Of a DNA stretch of 64,000 nucleotides, positions 45,046 to 54,930 are shown in pieces; the stretch's first letter is position 1, and every line of letters begins with the position of its first letter. The stretch is from Autumnicola musiva (GTDB lineage Bacteria; Bacteroidota; Bacteroidia; Flavobacteriales; Flavobacteriaceae): contig NZ_JAVRHK010000005.1 of assembly GCF_031846585.1 (NCBI RefSeq), forward strand, positions 1-64,000, given 5' to 3'. The notes beneath the pieces are model-generated. The model had not been told where the DNA came from. It ran no database searches and saw only the letters and a program-made list of their open reading frames with translations. Position numbers and translations under genes: made by a program.

Positions 45046-45212
45046 CTGTAATTATCTGTTTTTGAAATAGTTCGTCCGGCTACTGTTTATGGTTTACTGC
45101 TTCTTATAATTCCTGAAATAAATCTTGAGGTTGAAGATCCAGGCATAAAGGCTTTTACTAAATTATAAACTTCTAACCTTATGCCTTTACAACCTTTTCA
45201 CTCTTGTCTTAT

Positions 45213-45698
45213 CTATTCCAGTTCTATCAATAACTGATTTTTCTCCACGCCCTGTCCCTTTTTTACATGAACAGATTTTATAACTCCAACCCCGGGAGCA
45301 GTAAGGGTATTTTCCATTTTCATGGCTTCCAGTACCAAAAGGGTATCTCCTTCCTGCACTTCATCTCCTTCCTGTACATTAACATCCAAAATCAACCCGG
45401 GCATAGGTGCTTTTATATCATTCATCAGTTGGGCAGAACCTAAAGACAAGCCCATAGCTTCAATTAGCAAATCCAGCTCATTGGCTATATCTACTTCATA
45501 AATGTTTGAATTAATTTTTACACTATACTTTTTGCGGTTAAAATCCGAATTTAAAATTTTGGCTTTAAAAGAGCGATTGTCTTTTAAAACATGAAATCCC
45601 GATGCCGAAACCTGTTGCTGATCTAGGGTTTCAATTTCCTCCCTGGTAAATTCAAAATCATAGGAAGTATTGACCTTGATCTTATATATTTTTTCCAT
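45213..45698 (-). CDS. Biotin carboxyl carrier protein of acyl-CoA carboxylase
   Basis: 161 residues. The last 75 form a biotinyl domain: APMPGLILDVNVQEGDEVQE, then the biotin-accepting Lys in LEAMKMENTL. The N-terminal half has the beta-rich linker seen in PccA-like and oxaloacetate decarboxylase alpha-like carriers (SFKAKILNSDFNRKKYSVKI). First gene of the three-gene carboxylase operon. The 167-base gap before accC holds an imperfect hairpin (45141-45151 with 45177-45186) that might tune expression of the downstream genes. Confidence 0.9.
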   Translation of the reverse strand: MEKIYKIKVNTSYDFEFTREEIETLDQQQVSASGFHVLKDNRSFKAKILNSDFNRKKYSVKINSNIYEVDIANELDLLIEAMGLSLGSAQLMNDIKAPMPGLILDVNVQEGDEVQEGDTLLVLEAMKMENTLTAPGVGVIKSVHVKKGQGVEKNQLLIELE

Positions 45699-45900
45699 AT
45701 TTCTTAATTAAAACAGAATTTTGAAAGCTTATTTCGTAAATATAGAAAAAGTTCAAACTTTAATTGAAGGTTTCTAAGTTTTTAGAATGTTCTGCTGCTA
45801 AAATCAAAAACATCGGGGCAAACTCACGAGGTATGGACTAGGAAGCAATTTTAAAATTTCGAGGCAGGCCCTGCGGACTTAAAACCCTCAATGAGAAATT

Positions 45901-45950
45901 AAAAGCCGCGAGTGCAACAATTTTTTTATAGAAGCACTCGCAGCTTTTAG
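45901..45950 (-). terminator. Terminator after the MBL/rhodanese gene
   Basis: AAAAGCCGCGAGTGC (45901-45915) pairs with GCACTCGCAGCTTTT (45934-45948) with one bulge, around an 18-base loop. It follows the gene at 45983 by about 33 bases. Confidence 0.75.
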
Positions 45951-45982
45951 GTAGTGATAATATTTATATGGATTGAAAATTC

Positions 45983-47320
45983 TTAGCTGAATTCTTTAAT
46001 ATCCTCACCAAGGTCATATATTTTTGTATGTTCAAATTTATTTGCCAGAATGCTGCTTCCGGCTGCAGAACGATAGCCGCCGGCACAGTGTACTACTATA
46101 GGTTTATGAGAAGGAATTTGGTGCGCTTCATCTCTTAGTTCATTTAGCGGCACGGTAAAAGCCTCTTCAAAAATTTTCCCATCCTCCAACTCGCTGTTAT
46201 TCCTGATGTCTACAATGGTATAACTGCTTTTATTTTTTCTGAAATCTTTCAGGTTGAACTTATCATTCTTTTCGGAAACTTCAGCAGAAAGAGTTACAAT
46301 TCCCTTTAACTGATTTTCATAGCCGATTTTTGCAACTCTTTCCAAAACCTCATCAAACTTCTCCACGCTTTCTAAAACCAGATAAAATGCTTCTTTTGGT
46401 TTAACAATTGCACCCAGCCAGGTTTCAAATTTGTCCTTTTCTGAACGTGCCATAATATTAAAACTGTTAGGCAAATGGCCATTTTTAAAGAGTTTTTCAT
46501 CACGTGTATCTATTACTAAAATATCTTTTTCCACTTCGGTTACCATAAGGTGGAAATTAGCAACAGCCATGGTTTTCTGCACATTTTCAGCCCCGGAATT
46601 ATTGATATCAACATTATATCCAAAATAATTAGGAATAAACGGCTGATCTTTCAGTATTTCTTCTACAAACTCTTCTTCTGTCTGCTCGTTAAAAGCCCAG
46701 TTTCCCTGGCGCTCATTTCCTAAAGTACCGGAGGAGTCGCTGCTCATATTTTTTCCGCATAAAGAACCTGCGCCATGAGCAGGATAAATCAAAGCTTCAT
46801 CTGGAAAATTTTTAAATTTCTCCTGAATGCTATGGTACATTTTTTTGGCAAGGTCTATTCGTTTCGCCTTTTTATTTCCGGAATCTTCACGTAAATCAGG
46901 TCTGCCTACATCTTTAATAAAAAGCGTATCACCTGTAAAGAGAGCCATTTTATCATCATTTTCAGCCACAACAGTGATGCTATCAGGAGAATGTCCCGGC
47001 GTGTTTATGGCTTTAAAGGTGATACTGCCCATTTTAAAGCTGTCTCCTTCATCAAAAGATTTGTGTTTATAACCGGCATCCACCATTTCGCTTACATAAA
47101 TATGGGCACCAGTTTGCTGATGTATTTGCAGGTGACTACTTATAAAATCTGCGTGAGGATGCGTTTCAAAAACGGCTACAATTTTTACCTTCTGTTCTTC
47201 TGCATATCGATAATAAGGCATGGGATTCCTTGCCGGATCCACTAAGGCCATTTTTCCATCGCTCACAATGGCGTAAGAATAATGCGCCAGCGGATCGTCT
47301 TTAAATTGCTTTATGTTCAT
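45983..47320 (-). CDS. Metallo-beta-lactamase fold protein with two rhodanese domains (persulfide dioxygenase-like)
   Basis: 445 residues. N-terminal MBL domain: HPHADF (H54, H56, D58), TPGHSPDS, FTGDTLF and YPAHGAG supply the ETHE1-type iron site. Residue 59 is Phe where many members have the second His of HxHxDH. Two C-terminal rhodanese domains follow: the first has DTRDEKLF but no active Cys, the second has VVHCAGGYRSA with Cys. Likely oxidises glutathione or low-molecular persulfides to sulfite. The gene is 12 bases downstream of the hydroxylase gene at 47333, so they share a transcript. Confidence 0.88.
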   Translation of the reverse strand: MNIKQFKDDPLAHYSYAIVSDGKMALVDPARNPMPYYRYAEEQKVKIVAVFETHPHADFISSHLQIHQQTGAHIYVSEMVDAGYKHKSFDEGDSFKMGSITFKAINTPGHSPDSITVVAENDDKMALFTGDTLFIKDVGRPDLREDSGNKKAKRIDLAKKMYHSIQEKFKNFPDEALIYPAHGAGSLCGKNMSSDSSGTLGNERQGNWAFNEQTEEEFVEEILKDQPFIPNYFGYNVDINNSGAENVQKTMAVANFHLMVTEVEKDILVIDTRDEKLFKNGHLPNSFNIMARSEKDKFETWLGAIVKPKEAFYLVLESVEKFDEVLERVAKIGYENQLKGIVTLSAEVSEKNDKFNLKDFRKNKSSYTIVDIRNNSELEDGKIFEEAFTVPLNELRDEAHQIPSHKPIVVHCAGGYRSAAGSSILANKFEHTKIYDLGEDIKEFS

Positions 47321-47332
47321 TTTCGTGTAATT

Positions 47333-48232
47333 TTAGTGATCTGATTTTTCTTGGTGGTTATTATTTTTTCTGAAAGGAAAAGTAACCTGGCTCCTGAAAT
47401 CTTCCGGAAAATCTTCATCACCTTCAAAACCAAGTTTAATATTTTTTCCGTTCTGCGGAATATAGGCCGTGCCGAAAAGATAATCCCAGATGCTTAAGGA
47501 AAGTCCGTAGTTCATACCGTAAGGCCGGTCTTGTGGCAAATCCCGGGAATGATGCCAGATGTGCATTTTAGGATTATTGAAAATATAGCCGAAGATGCCA
47601 TAGTTCCAGGCCAGATTTGCGTGGTTCAAATGCCCGATAAAAACGCTGAACATATGCACCACAAAAAATTCCTGTATCCCAAAACCAATCATGGCCAGCG
47701 GAATATACTGCAAGGTTTTATAAATAATGGTTTCCATAAAATGAAACCTGAACTGTGCCGCAAATCCCATTTCCTTTACACTATGATGCAATTTATGAAA
47801 CTCCCATAACCACGGCTGCCGGTGCAACTGCCGGTGAACATTCCACTGGATAAAATCTGCTATTATAAACATGAGGAGTAATTGCGCCCAAACCGCAAAA
47901 TTCTGCACATGAAAAGCTATGATGTTTTCTATCCCGAAAAGCCCCAGAAAATCATTAAATAACTCCACGCCCACATTGGAAAGTGCATTGTAACCCACCA
48001 GCGAAAATATGAAAAAATTAAAGAAAATGTAGAAGGTATCCAGCCAAAAGCCTTTTCTAAAAATATTTTGGTCCTTTCGCCACGGAATAATGATTTCCAG
48101 TGCCCAGGCCAAAATGGAAAGGCCAATAAGCCAGTAAAAATAATTTGTCCAGGAAGGATTGGTAATTTCCTGCACCAGATAATTAAAATATCCGGTAAAG
48201 GAATCTGCTATTATTTTTAAATATTTCTCCAA
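47333..48232 (-). CDS. Sterol desaturase / fatty acid hydroxylase family membrane protein
   Basis: 299 residues with several membrane helices. Histidine clusters of the di-iron family are seen: HRQLHRQ, WEFHKLHHS, HLNHANL and HIWHHSRDL. It hydroxylates or desaturates a lipid in family members; the substrate is not visible. A charged tail (PFRKNNNHQEKSDH) ends just before the MBL-rhodanese gene, which starts 12 bases later. A link between sulfur oxidation and lipid modification is only inferred from this spacing. Confidence 0.87.
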   Translation of the reverse strand: MEKYLKIIADSFTGYFNYLVQEITNPSWTNYFYWLIGLSILAWALEIIIPWRKDQNIFRKGFWLDTFYIFFNFFIFSLVGYNALSNVGVELFNDFLGLFGIENIIAFHVQNFAVWAQLLLMFIIADFIQWNVHRQLHRQPWLWEFHKLHHSVKEMGFAAQFRFHFMETIIYKTLQYIPLAMIGFGIQEFFVVHMFSVFIGHLNHANLAWNYGIFGYIFNNPKMHIWHHSRDLPQDRPYGMNYGLSLSIWDYLFGTAYIPQNGKNIKLGFEGDEDFPEDFRSQVTFPFRKNNNHQEKSDH

Positions 48233-48332
48233 CTCGGATCAGTTTCTAAGACAAAAATATGGATTTCGCTGATTTCGGGCAGTAAGTTTTACCAGAATCA
48301 GAGGAACACTTTGAAGAAGAAGAATAGCAGGT

Positions 48333-48746
48333 TTAGCTAAATTCTATGAGCTGCAAATAATGGTTGCGGCCAAAAGTGAGAAAAAACAGGTGATAACCAA
48401 AGAAGAAAAACATCAGAAATGCTAAAAACAAGGAATTTACATCGTACACCGCATCCAGATAAAAAAGGAATATAGCATTGACCAAAGCAAGCGGCAACAA
48501 CCATTTGGAAAAAACGAACCCGGTAAGTTCCACAAGTTTTATATCGTTTTCTCCAAGTTCAAAGTCAAGTTTACGGCTTCCGCACCAATCCAGCTTTGCC
48601 TGCAGGGAATGCTTTCCTGTTGAAACAACAAATTCTTTTATCTCACGATCTTCAATACTGTCCAATAACTTTCCGTCTAAAAGAAGCTCCATGGAGCGCA
48701 TTTTATTCGCCCATTCAGAATTTCTTTTTACTATAAGTTTTGCCAT
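48333..48746 (-). CDS. Small protein with C-terminal membrane helices, unknown
   Basis: 137 residues. The first 80 form a beta-rich soluble part (LLDGKLLDSIEDREIKEFVV, HSLQAKLDWCGSRKLDF), similar in feel to the PEGA-like or carbohydrate-independent modules of hypothetical Bacteroidota proteins, followed by two membrane segments (about 83-125). No family secure. Isolated; about 100 bases from the gene at 47333. Confidence 0.65.
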   Translation of the reverse strand: MAKLIVKRNSEWANKMRSMELLLDGKLLDSIEDREIKEFVVSTGKHSLQAKLDWCGSRKLDFELGENDIKLVELTGFVFSKWLLPLALVNAIFLFYLDAVYDVNSLFLAFLMFFFFGYHLFFLTFGRNHYLQLIEFS

Positions 48747-48926
48747 ATCTATAAAACTATCTCCCAGAAATTGTCTTAATGCTAATGTATTATTTGCTTT
48801 CGAAAACTGGTCACGAAATTATAAAGAAACAAATTCGTCCTGACCTTTTAAGATTAATTCTCACTACCTCACCTCATCTAACTTTTAACTTACTCCTCAT
48901 TCCCTATTATTTTGAAGTTTTTTAGG

Positions 48927-49304
48927 TTATTGTATTCTATCCTTTATCTGGAGATTATTCTTTGTTTCAACTCTTTCCATTTGTTTTAAGATATTATTCT
49001 CAAAAACAAACTCAGTTGTAACTAAAAAGCTCTTAATCTTTTCCGTATAATATAGTTTTTCTATTTTTTCAGCTGGGGTTTCCTGATACAAGCCTTTGTT
49101 TGTAGGAGGCCCATATTGCTTTATAAATTCTTCTTTAGAAACACCTAAATCATCAAATGTGGAAAATTTGCTTGTTTTCTGTGCATCTAAACCATATTGC
49201 ACAGATGTGCAGGATTGTATAGAGGTTAGGGTAAGCACTAGGAGAATAAAGCTGCATTTCAAGATGAAATCTTTAACGCCAAATATAAAATTTCTGTTTT
49301 TCAT
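48927..49304 (-). CDS. Small lipoprotein, SmpA/OmlA-like fold possible
   Basis: 125 residues. Signal peptide with lipobox IQSC (Cys about 32). After it, KEEFIKQYGPPTNKGLYQET, then KIEKLYYTEKIKSFLVTTEF and EFVFENNILKQMERVE resemble the short BamE/SmpA-like domain (GxP loop then beta hairpins). Tentative. No partner gene. Confidence 0.65.
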   Translation of the reverse strand: MKNRNFIFGVKDFILKCSFILLVLTLTSIQSCTSVQYGLDAQKTSKFSTFDDLGVSKEEFIKQYGPPTNKGLYQETPAEKIEKLYYTEKIKSFLVTTEFVFENNILKQMERVETKNNLQIKDRIQ

Positions 49305-49711
49305 TCATTTTTGATTTTATGTTGATCCATGTAAAATTAAATTCTGAACCTTTGCTTTTTGAACAACAATTATTTAAAAAGTGCCCGGAAGCATAAATAT
49401 ACAATTAAACCCGTACTTGATTCTAACCGTAAAGATCACTATCAACAATACTGCCAGTATAGGAAATTACTTATTAGATCCTATTTGCCACCTTTTAAAT
49501 TGGATTGAAAATTCTGTAATAATAAAACTATCGCCACCTGAACCCGATCACCATAAAATTATTGATATCTAAAATCTGCTAGATGCTGAAACCAGATCAG
49601 CATGACCTCAATCTGAATACTTACCCATTATTTCCTTTCTTCCACTTAATGAATAGAACAATTTTCAGGCTACTTTAAAAGCTGTACTTTTAGGGCTTTA
49701 AAATTCTTTAA
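49305..49711. other. Intergenic region
   Basis: 407 bases. A 62-codon ORF at 49381-49572 lacks family resemblance, signal peptide or conserved-looking composition and was not called. The region presumably carries the promoters of the divergent lipoprotein and aminopeptidase genes. Confidence 0.4.
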
Positions 49712-51289
49712 ATGAAGAACAGCATTTCTGTTTTATTTGTAGTTATACTCACAGGCATTTTTTCTTTCAGCAGCTTCGCCCAGAATCCTGATGTTGATAT
49801 AAAAAAGTATGATTTTTCACTTCAACTAAATGATGAAAATGACAGTATTTACGGCCGGGCTGAAATTGATTATCTCCTGAAGAACAATGCAGAAAATCTA
49901 ATTCTGGACCTGGTAAGTCCCGATGCTTCCGGGAAAGGAATGAAAGTAGACAGCATCTTAAGCGGGAATCAAAATCTTCGCTTTACTCAGGATGCTGAAA
50001 AGTTGAAAATTTCAGCAGTGAAAGATTCGGGAGAAATAGTGTTTTATTATCACGGCGTACCACAAGACGGCTTGATAATTGGCCAAAATAAGTATGGCGA
50101 CCGCACTTTTTTTGGAGATAACTGGCCTAACCGTGCCCATCACTGGCTTCCTACTATAGATCATCCTTCAGACAAGGCTTTTGTAGACTTTAAAGTCACC
50201 GCGCCATCCCATTACCAGGTGGTGGCAAATGGAATTTTGAAGGAAAGCACCAATCTTCCAGATGATAAAACCTATTATCATTATAGTAGTACAGTACCCT
50301 TGCCTACGAAAGTTATGGTTATAGGTGCGGCGGAATTTGCCGTGGAGCACCTGGAAGAAATCCACAATATCCCCGTTTCAAGCTGGGTCTACCCCGAAAA
50401 CAAAGAAGCCGGTTTTTATGATTATGAACAAGCTAAGGAAATACTGGAATACTTTATTGAAAACATAGGACCTTTTCCGTATAAAAAGCTTGCTAATGTT
50501 CAATCTACTACGCGTTACGGCGGAATGGAAAATGCCAGCAACATTTTTTATTCGGAAAATTCGGTTAAGGGAGACCGCAGTGCCGAGTTTCTTATAGCAC
50601 ACGAAATTGCGCACCAGTGGTTCGGGGATTCTGCTTCTGAAACCGATTGGCCGCAACTATGGTTAAGTGAAGGCTTTGCCACCTATTTTACTGATCTTTA
50701 TGCGGAAGCGAAATACGGAGCGGAAAAACTGGATGAAAAGTTACTGGAAGAAAAATCGAAAGTGATAAACTTTAGCCGGCAGGCCAAAACTCCGGTTATA
50801 GACACTTCGCAAACCAACCTTATGCAGCTGCTAAATCCAAATTCTTACCAGAAAGGCGCATGGGTTTTGCATATGTTGCGCCAAAAAGTTGGAGATGAAT
50901 TTTTTTGGGAGGCCATCAGGAAATATTACGACCGGTATAAACTTAACAATGCTACTTCTGAAAATTTAAAAGAAGTTTTTGAAGAAGTTTCAGGAGAAGA
51001 ACTGGATGTTTTTTTTGATCAATGGCTAAGGCAATACGGCCACCCGGTTTTAAGAATTGACTGGAATTACAAAAACGGAAAAGTAAGCTTCAATGTGGTT
51101 CAGCAACAAAAGAACAACTTCAGTTTTCCCATGGAAATTCAACTGATTTATGCCGATGGTTCTTCGGAAATTAAAAATTTCAGCATAGATCAAAAAAAGG
51201 AAAATTTCAGCTTTAAAAATTCGAAAAAGCCTGAGGAAATCAAGCTGGACCCAAATGTTAACCTTTTGTACGAAGAAATTGCAAAATAA
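49712..51289 (+). CDS. M1 family metallo-aminopeptidase, exported
   Basis: 525 residues with a signal peptide ending SSFAQ. Zinc site HEIAHQWFGDS...WLSEGFATYF (HEXXH with the third ligand Glu 18 residues on) and the exopeptidase motif GGMENAS in place of GAMEN. It lacks the long C-terminal helical domain of PepN, so it is of the short M1 type. It should remove N-terminal residues from peptides in the periplasm. Stop codon lies 9 bases before the end of the convergent, broken MBL gene. Confidence 0.92.
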   Translation: MKNSISVLFVVILTGIFSFSSFAQNPDVDIKKYDFSLQLNDENDSIYGRAEIDYLLKNNAENLILDLVSPDASGKGMKVDSILSGNQNLRFTQDAEKLKISAVKDSGEIVFYYHGVPQDGLIIGQNKYGDRTFFGDNWPNRAHHWLPTIDHPSDKAFVDFKVTAPSHYQVVANGILKESTNLPDDKTYYHYSSTVPLPTKVMVIGAAEFAVEHLEEIHNIPVSSWVYPENKEAGFYDYEQAKEILEYFIENIGPFPYKKLANVQSTTRYGGMENASNIFYSENSVKGDRSAEFLIAHEIAHQWFGDSASETDWPQLWLSEGFATYFTDLYAEAKYGAEKLDEKLLEEKSKVINFSRQAKTPVIDTSQTNLMQLLNPNSYQKGAWVLHMLRQKVGDEFFWEAIRKYYDRYKLNNATSENLKEVFEEVSGEELDVFFDQWLRQYGHPVLRIDWNYKNGKVSFNVVQQQKNNFSFPMEIQLIYADGSSEIKNFSIDQKKENFSFKNSKKPEEIKLDPNVNLLYEEIAK

Positions 51290-51297
51290 CAGAAGGA

Positions 51298-52216
51298 TTA
51301 TTTATTCTCAAAATTCCACCAATCTTCCTGTTTAAAATTTTCTCCCAAAGTATATGCCTCTCCTATTTTAGGTGAAACATATTGCTGACCGGTTTTCTCT
51401 GCCGCAGTGCTAAAGCGCTTTACAGGCTCATTCCATAAAAGCAAGATCAAAAGGTCCGAATTTCTCCCCTATTTCCTTAAACTGATCGCTGTAACCGGAA
51501 TCTGCACCCACGAAAAATTTATAATTTTCAAACTCTATAACAAAGGAAGACCATAAGGTTTGAAAACGGGTAAAGCCACGGCCGGAGAAATGCCTTGCCG
51601 GAGTTGCTGTTAACTTCAGATTTTGATTTACTTGATGATCTTCCCACCAGTTAAGTTCGGTTATCATTTCAGGTGCTATTCCCCAATATTCAAGATGTGC
51701 GCCCACTCCAAGCGAAGTAACTACCTTTTTTACTTTATTCTTCAGCTTTAGGATGCTGGGATAATCCAGGTGATCGTAATGATCGTGTGTTTGTATAAGT
51801 AAATCGATCTCAGGAAAATCCTCAATTTCATATTTATCGGCTCCCGGAAATGATTTTCCGAAGAAACTAACGGGAGAAGCATTACCGCTAAAAACAGGAT
51901 CCACAAGAATTCTAAAACCTTTAAAACCGATAAAATAAGAGGAATGGCCAAACCATACAATTACGGGTTTATCTGAACTAAGATTTTTAAGATCTGTCTT
52001 AATATTTGGTAATTCTGCGGAAGGTCGAACAGATTTTGGCCTGGTAATAAATTCCTTTAAAACATCAAAAGTTGAAGCATCCTTCGGACTAACCTCGGTT
52101 GGCTGAATATTCTGAAATTTTCCGTCTTTGTAGTTGAAGGATTTCTTAATTCTCTCAAGCCGCTCCCCTTCAGGCTTAATGCCTATTGATCTTTTGAAAT
52201 CCGCTATTCCTGCCAA
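51298..52216 (-). pseudogene. MBL-fold hydrolase (UlaG/NAPE-PLD-like) with internal deletion
   Basis: Reads 262 codons from a TTG at 52216: WFGHSSYFI, QTHDHYDHLD (metal site), TPARHFSGRG, GADSGYSDQF, then stops at FDLAFME. Just past that stop, another frame encodes the family's usual ending, NEPVKRFSTAAEKTGQQYVS to NWW-type end and stop at 51298. The part between, about 45-50 residues that would hold the PVHWG metal-binding His, is gone. The junction reads ATGGAATGAG, consistent with recombination between short repeats. Probably inactive. It follows cydB by 20 bases. Confidence 0.7.
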
Positions 52217-52236
52217 TGTCTCTGTAGTTTGAAAAA

Positions 52237-53277
52237 TTAGTCCTTCACCTCTTCAGAATCTTTTTCCAAAACTTTAATCATTTTAAAAGATTTCATAAGA
52301 TGAAAAAGCCCTGGTAAGATAATAAATCCACCAACAATGAGTGAGATTCCCAAAGTAGAAATTACTGAATCCGGAGCCACACCTTCAAGTATGCTCACCT
52401 CTTCCCCTGCAGTAATAATAATGTACGGATAATGGGCATACAATGCGGCAGATAAAATGAAGATTACCTGCAGGCCTGCCAGATAGCGGCTTCCTATCCT
52501 GTTTTGCTTATTTATAGAACGCCACAATGGAATGAGTAAGATACCGGAAAGCACTACAGCAACTATTGAAACAGGATTAGTGATAAAATCTTCAATAAAA
52601 GCAACATCGGCCAGATAACCATAGGCTATGAGAATAAAACCAATTACCACCAGTGTTATGGTAAAAATACGTGACTTACGGCTGTACATTTTTCTAATCT
52701 TCCCTTCACTTTCCCCAATTAGCAGAGTAGAAGCCAGAAAAGCACATAAAGCAGCATAAAAAAGACCAACCAACAGAGAAAAAATATTTGTCCATGGATT
52801 TATAAAAATTTCCAAAAAGGAACGTTGGGAATAATCATCGATCAGGATAATTTCTCCGCCTATTAATGCAGAGAAAGACATTCCCAGAAAAATGGGTGTG
52901 ATAAGGCTGGAAATACGAAACATCCCATTGTATAAAGTCTGGGATTTGTCCTTTATTGCATCATAGTGGCGGAAGATAAAGGCAACACCGCGCATGGTTA
53001 TTCCCAACAGCACCAGGGTGAGTGGAATGTGCAAATGAATGATTATGATATTGAAGTAAACCGGAAAAGCAATCCAGAGGATCACAATAAGGATAATTAG
53101 CCAGATATGATTGGCTTCCCATACAGGACCCATTACTTTATAAATGGTGTCCCGGTTAATCTTTTTATTTTCCCTGGAAGAAAAAAGCTCTACAATGCCG
53201 GCACCAAAATCGGCACCACCTAAAAGCACGTAAAGAAAGAAGGAAAACAGCGTAAAAAATAAAACTACGTATAACAT
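52237..53277 (-). CDS. cydB: Cytochrome bd oxidase subunit II
   Basis: 346 residues, eight to nine membrane helices. GGADFGAGIVELF near the start, MGPVWEANHIWLII and WIAFPVYF segments and a Trp-rich helix around EANHIW are typical of CydB. No cofactor ligands of its own beyond quinol-side contacts. Starts 2 bases after cydA's stop, so the pair is co-translated. Shorter than E. coli CydB (379), as usual for the CIO-type enzymes. Supports microaerobic respiration. Confidence 0.93.
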   Translation of the reverse strand: MLYVVLFFTLFSFFLYVLLGGADFGAGIVELFSSRENKKINRDTIYKVMGPVWEANHIWLIILIVILWIAFPVYFNIIIIHLHIPLTLVLLGITMRGVAFIFRHYDAIKDKSQTLYNGMFRISSLITPIFLGMSFSALIGGEIILIDDYSQRSFLEIFINPWTNIFSLLVGLFYAALCAFLASTLLIGESEGKIRKMYSRKSRIFTITLVVIGFILIAYGYLADVAFIEDFITNPVSIVAVVLSGILLIPLWRSINKQNRIGSRYLAGLQVIFILSAALYAHYPYIIITAGEEVSILEGVAPDSVISTLGISLIVGGFIILPGLFHLMKSFKMIKVLEKDSEEVKD

Positions 53278-53279
53278 AA

Positions 53280-54581
53280 TTATTCCGTATCGGCATTTAG
53301 AACTTTAATTTGTCTTTTCATAAGCCATGTAACCGTAAAAGCCAGGGTGATGTACACCATCAGGTACATGTAAAAACTAAATTTCATTCCGGGCATTGGG
53401 GTAACCGCTTCTTCAGTTCGCATAATTCCGTAAATAATCCACGGCTGCCGGCCTACCTCGGTCACTACCCACCCGGCTTCAAGAGCGATGAATCCCAATG
53501 GGGCCAGCAACATAAAAAACCACCAGTATTTCCGACTTTCCATCCAGGATTTTTTCTTAAGGCTGATAAAGTAAAAAAGCCCGGATAGCATAAGCAAAGT
53601 ACCTATTCCCACCATAGTCTGAAAAGCGTAGTGTACAATAGCAACCGGCGGAAGTACATCATCGGGAAAATCGTTCAAGCCTTTTACTTCGGCATCAAAA
53701 TCACCAAAAGCGAGGAAAGAAAGTGCATTGGGTATTTCGATTTTATGACTGACTTCTCTTTTTTCCTCGTCAACAATACCGCCGATATATAAAGGAGCGC
53801 CTTTTTCAGTTTCATAATGCGCCTCCATAGCGGCAAGTTTTGTAGGCTGCCTTTCGGCTACATCTTTGGCTGAAAGGTCGCCACTTAAAGGTTGCAAAAT
53901 AGCAGCTATTCCACCAAAAAAGGCCGCAATTTTAAACGCCTGTTTGTGAAGCTTGCGATTGTTGCCGCGTAAAATCTGAAAAGCATGAATTCCCGCTACG
54001 GCAAAACTTGTAGCCACAAAAGCTGCCAGTGTCATGTGCAACGCCTGGGTAAACCACGCGGGATTAAGCAGTGCCTGTACGGGGTCTACATTTACAAATT
54101 CACCATTTACATAATCAAAGCCTGAGGGAGCATTCATCCAGCCATTGGCAGAAACCACCAGGATTCCTGAAGCCACACCTGAAACGCCAATTATTATCCC
54201 CGTAAACCAGTGGAATTTCTCCGGAAGTTTATCCCAGCCGTAAAGGTAAAATCCTAAAGCAATGGCTTCTACAAAAAATGCCGCTCCTTCTAAAGAAAAC
54301 GGCATTCCTATAACAGGACCGGCGTGTTTCATAAATTCCGGCCAGAGCATTCCAAGTTCAAACGAAAGTGCTGTACCGGAAACGGCACCGGTAACAAAAA
54401 ATATGGCTACGCCTTTAAGCCAGGCTTTGGTTAATTTTAAATAAAGAGGGTTTCTGGTTTTTAACCATTTTCGATGGGCCACTACCATAAAAAATGGCAT
54501 AACCATACCGATACAGGCAAAAATGATATGAAATCCTAAAGTGAAGGCCATCTGCAGGCGGGCATAATCTAAATTCTCCAT
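53280..54581 (-). CDS. cydA: Cytochrome bd oxidase subunit I (CIO-type, short Q loop)
   Basis: 433 residues. Heme b595 His in LGFHIIFACIG (about 18), the GTALSFELGMLWPEFM segment, FFVEAIALGFYLYGWDKLP, and the KFHWFTGIIIGVSGVASG helix. The periplasmic Q loop is short compared with E. coli CydA (522), placing it with cyanide-insensitive or short-loop oxidases. Oxidises quinol and reduces O2 without pumping protons. First gene of cydAB. Promoter not clearly seen in the 349 bases upstream. Confidence 0.93.
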   Translation of the reverse strand: MENLDYARLQMAFTLGFHIIFACIGMVMPFFMVVAHRKWLKTRNPLYLKLTKAWLKGVAIFFVTGAVSGTALSFELGMLWPEFMKHAGPVIGMPFSLEGAAFFVEAIALGFYLYGWDKLPEKFHWFTGIIIGVSGVASGILVVSANGWMNAPSGFDYVNGEFVNVDPVQALLNPAWFTQALHMTLAAFVATSFAVAGIHAFQILRGNNRKLHKQAFKIAAFFGGIAAILQPLSGDLSAKDVAERQPTKLAAMEAHYETEKGAPLYIGGIVDEEKREVSHKIEIPNALSFLAFGDFDAEVKGLNDFPDDVLPPVAIVHYAFQTMVGIGTLLMLSGLFYFISLKKKSWMESRKYWWFFMLLAPLGFIALEAGWVVTEVGRQPWIIYGIMRTEEAVTPMPGMKFSFYMYLMVYITLAFTVTWLMKRQIKVLNADTE

Positions 54582-54930
54582 GTAAAAGATTAAAACATGT
54601 GTGTAATAATTTGAAAATAAATGCTTTGGCTTTAAAAAACGAAGCTTCTAAATTCTCCATAAATTTAGATAAAAATTCAAGGGTGGCATGAGGATTTCTT
54701 AGGGAATTATTCAGGTTCTGGCAAATAAATTTCTCAGGTAAAAAGTAAAACTACAGCTAAATAAAAGAGATGCGAAATTGAAAAATTAGTACTTTATCTT
54801 CTCTGGAAAAAGGAAGTTTCCAGAAGTATTTTACAAGGTGAAGATTTAGAAAATGATGTTTTTACACGGGCCTCCCGCAGGAAAAATTCCCGAAAACATT
54901 ACCAATTTATGAATCTGCCATTACTGCAAA
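54582..54930. other. Intergenic region
   Basis: 349 AT-rich bases with no supported gene, no clear -7 element and no strong hairpin. It separates cydAB from the Dabb gene. Confidence 0.4.

Noticed and set aside
45046..45212. A riboswitch or attenuator between the biotin carrier and biotin carboxylase genes
   Set aside because: There is one imperfect hairpin but no T run and no conserved aptamer pattern I recognise.
49381..49572. A 62-codon plus-strand ORF before the M1 aminopeptidase
   Set aside because: No family, no signal peptide and no convincing ribosome-binding or promoter context.
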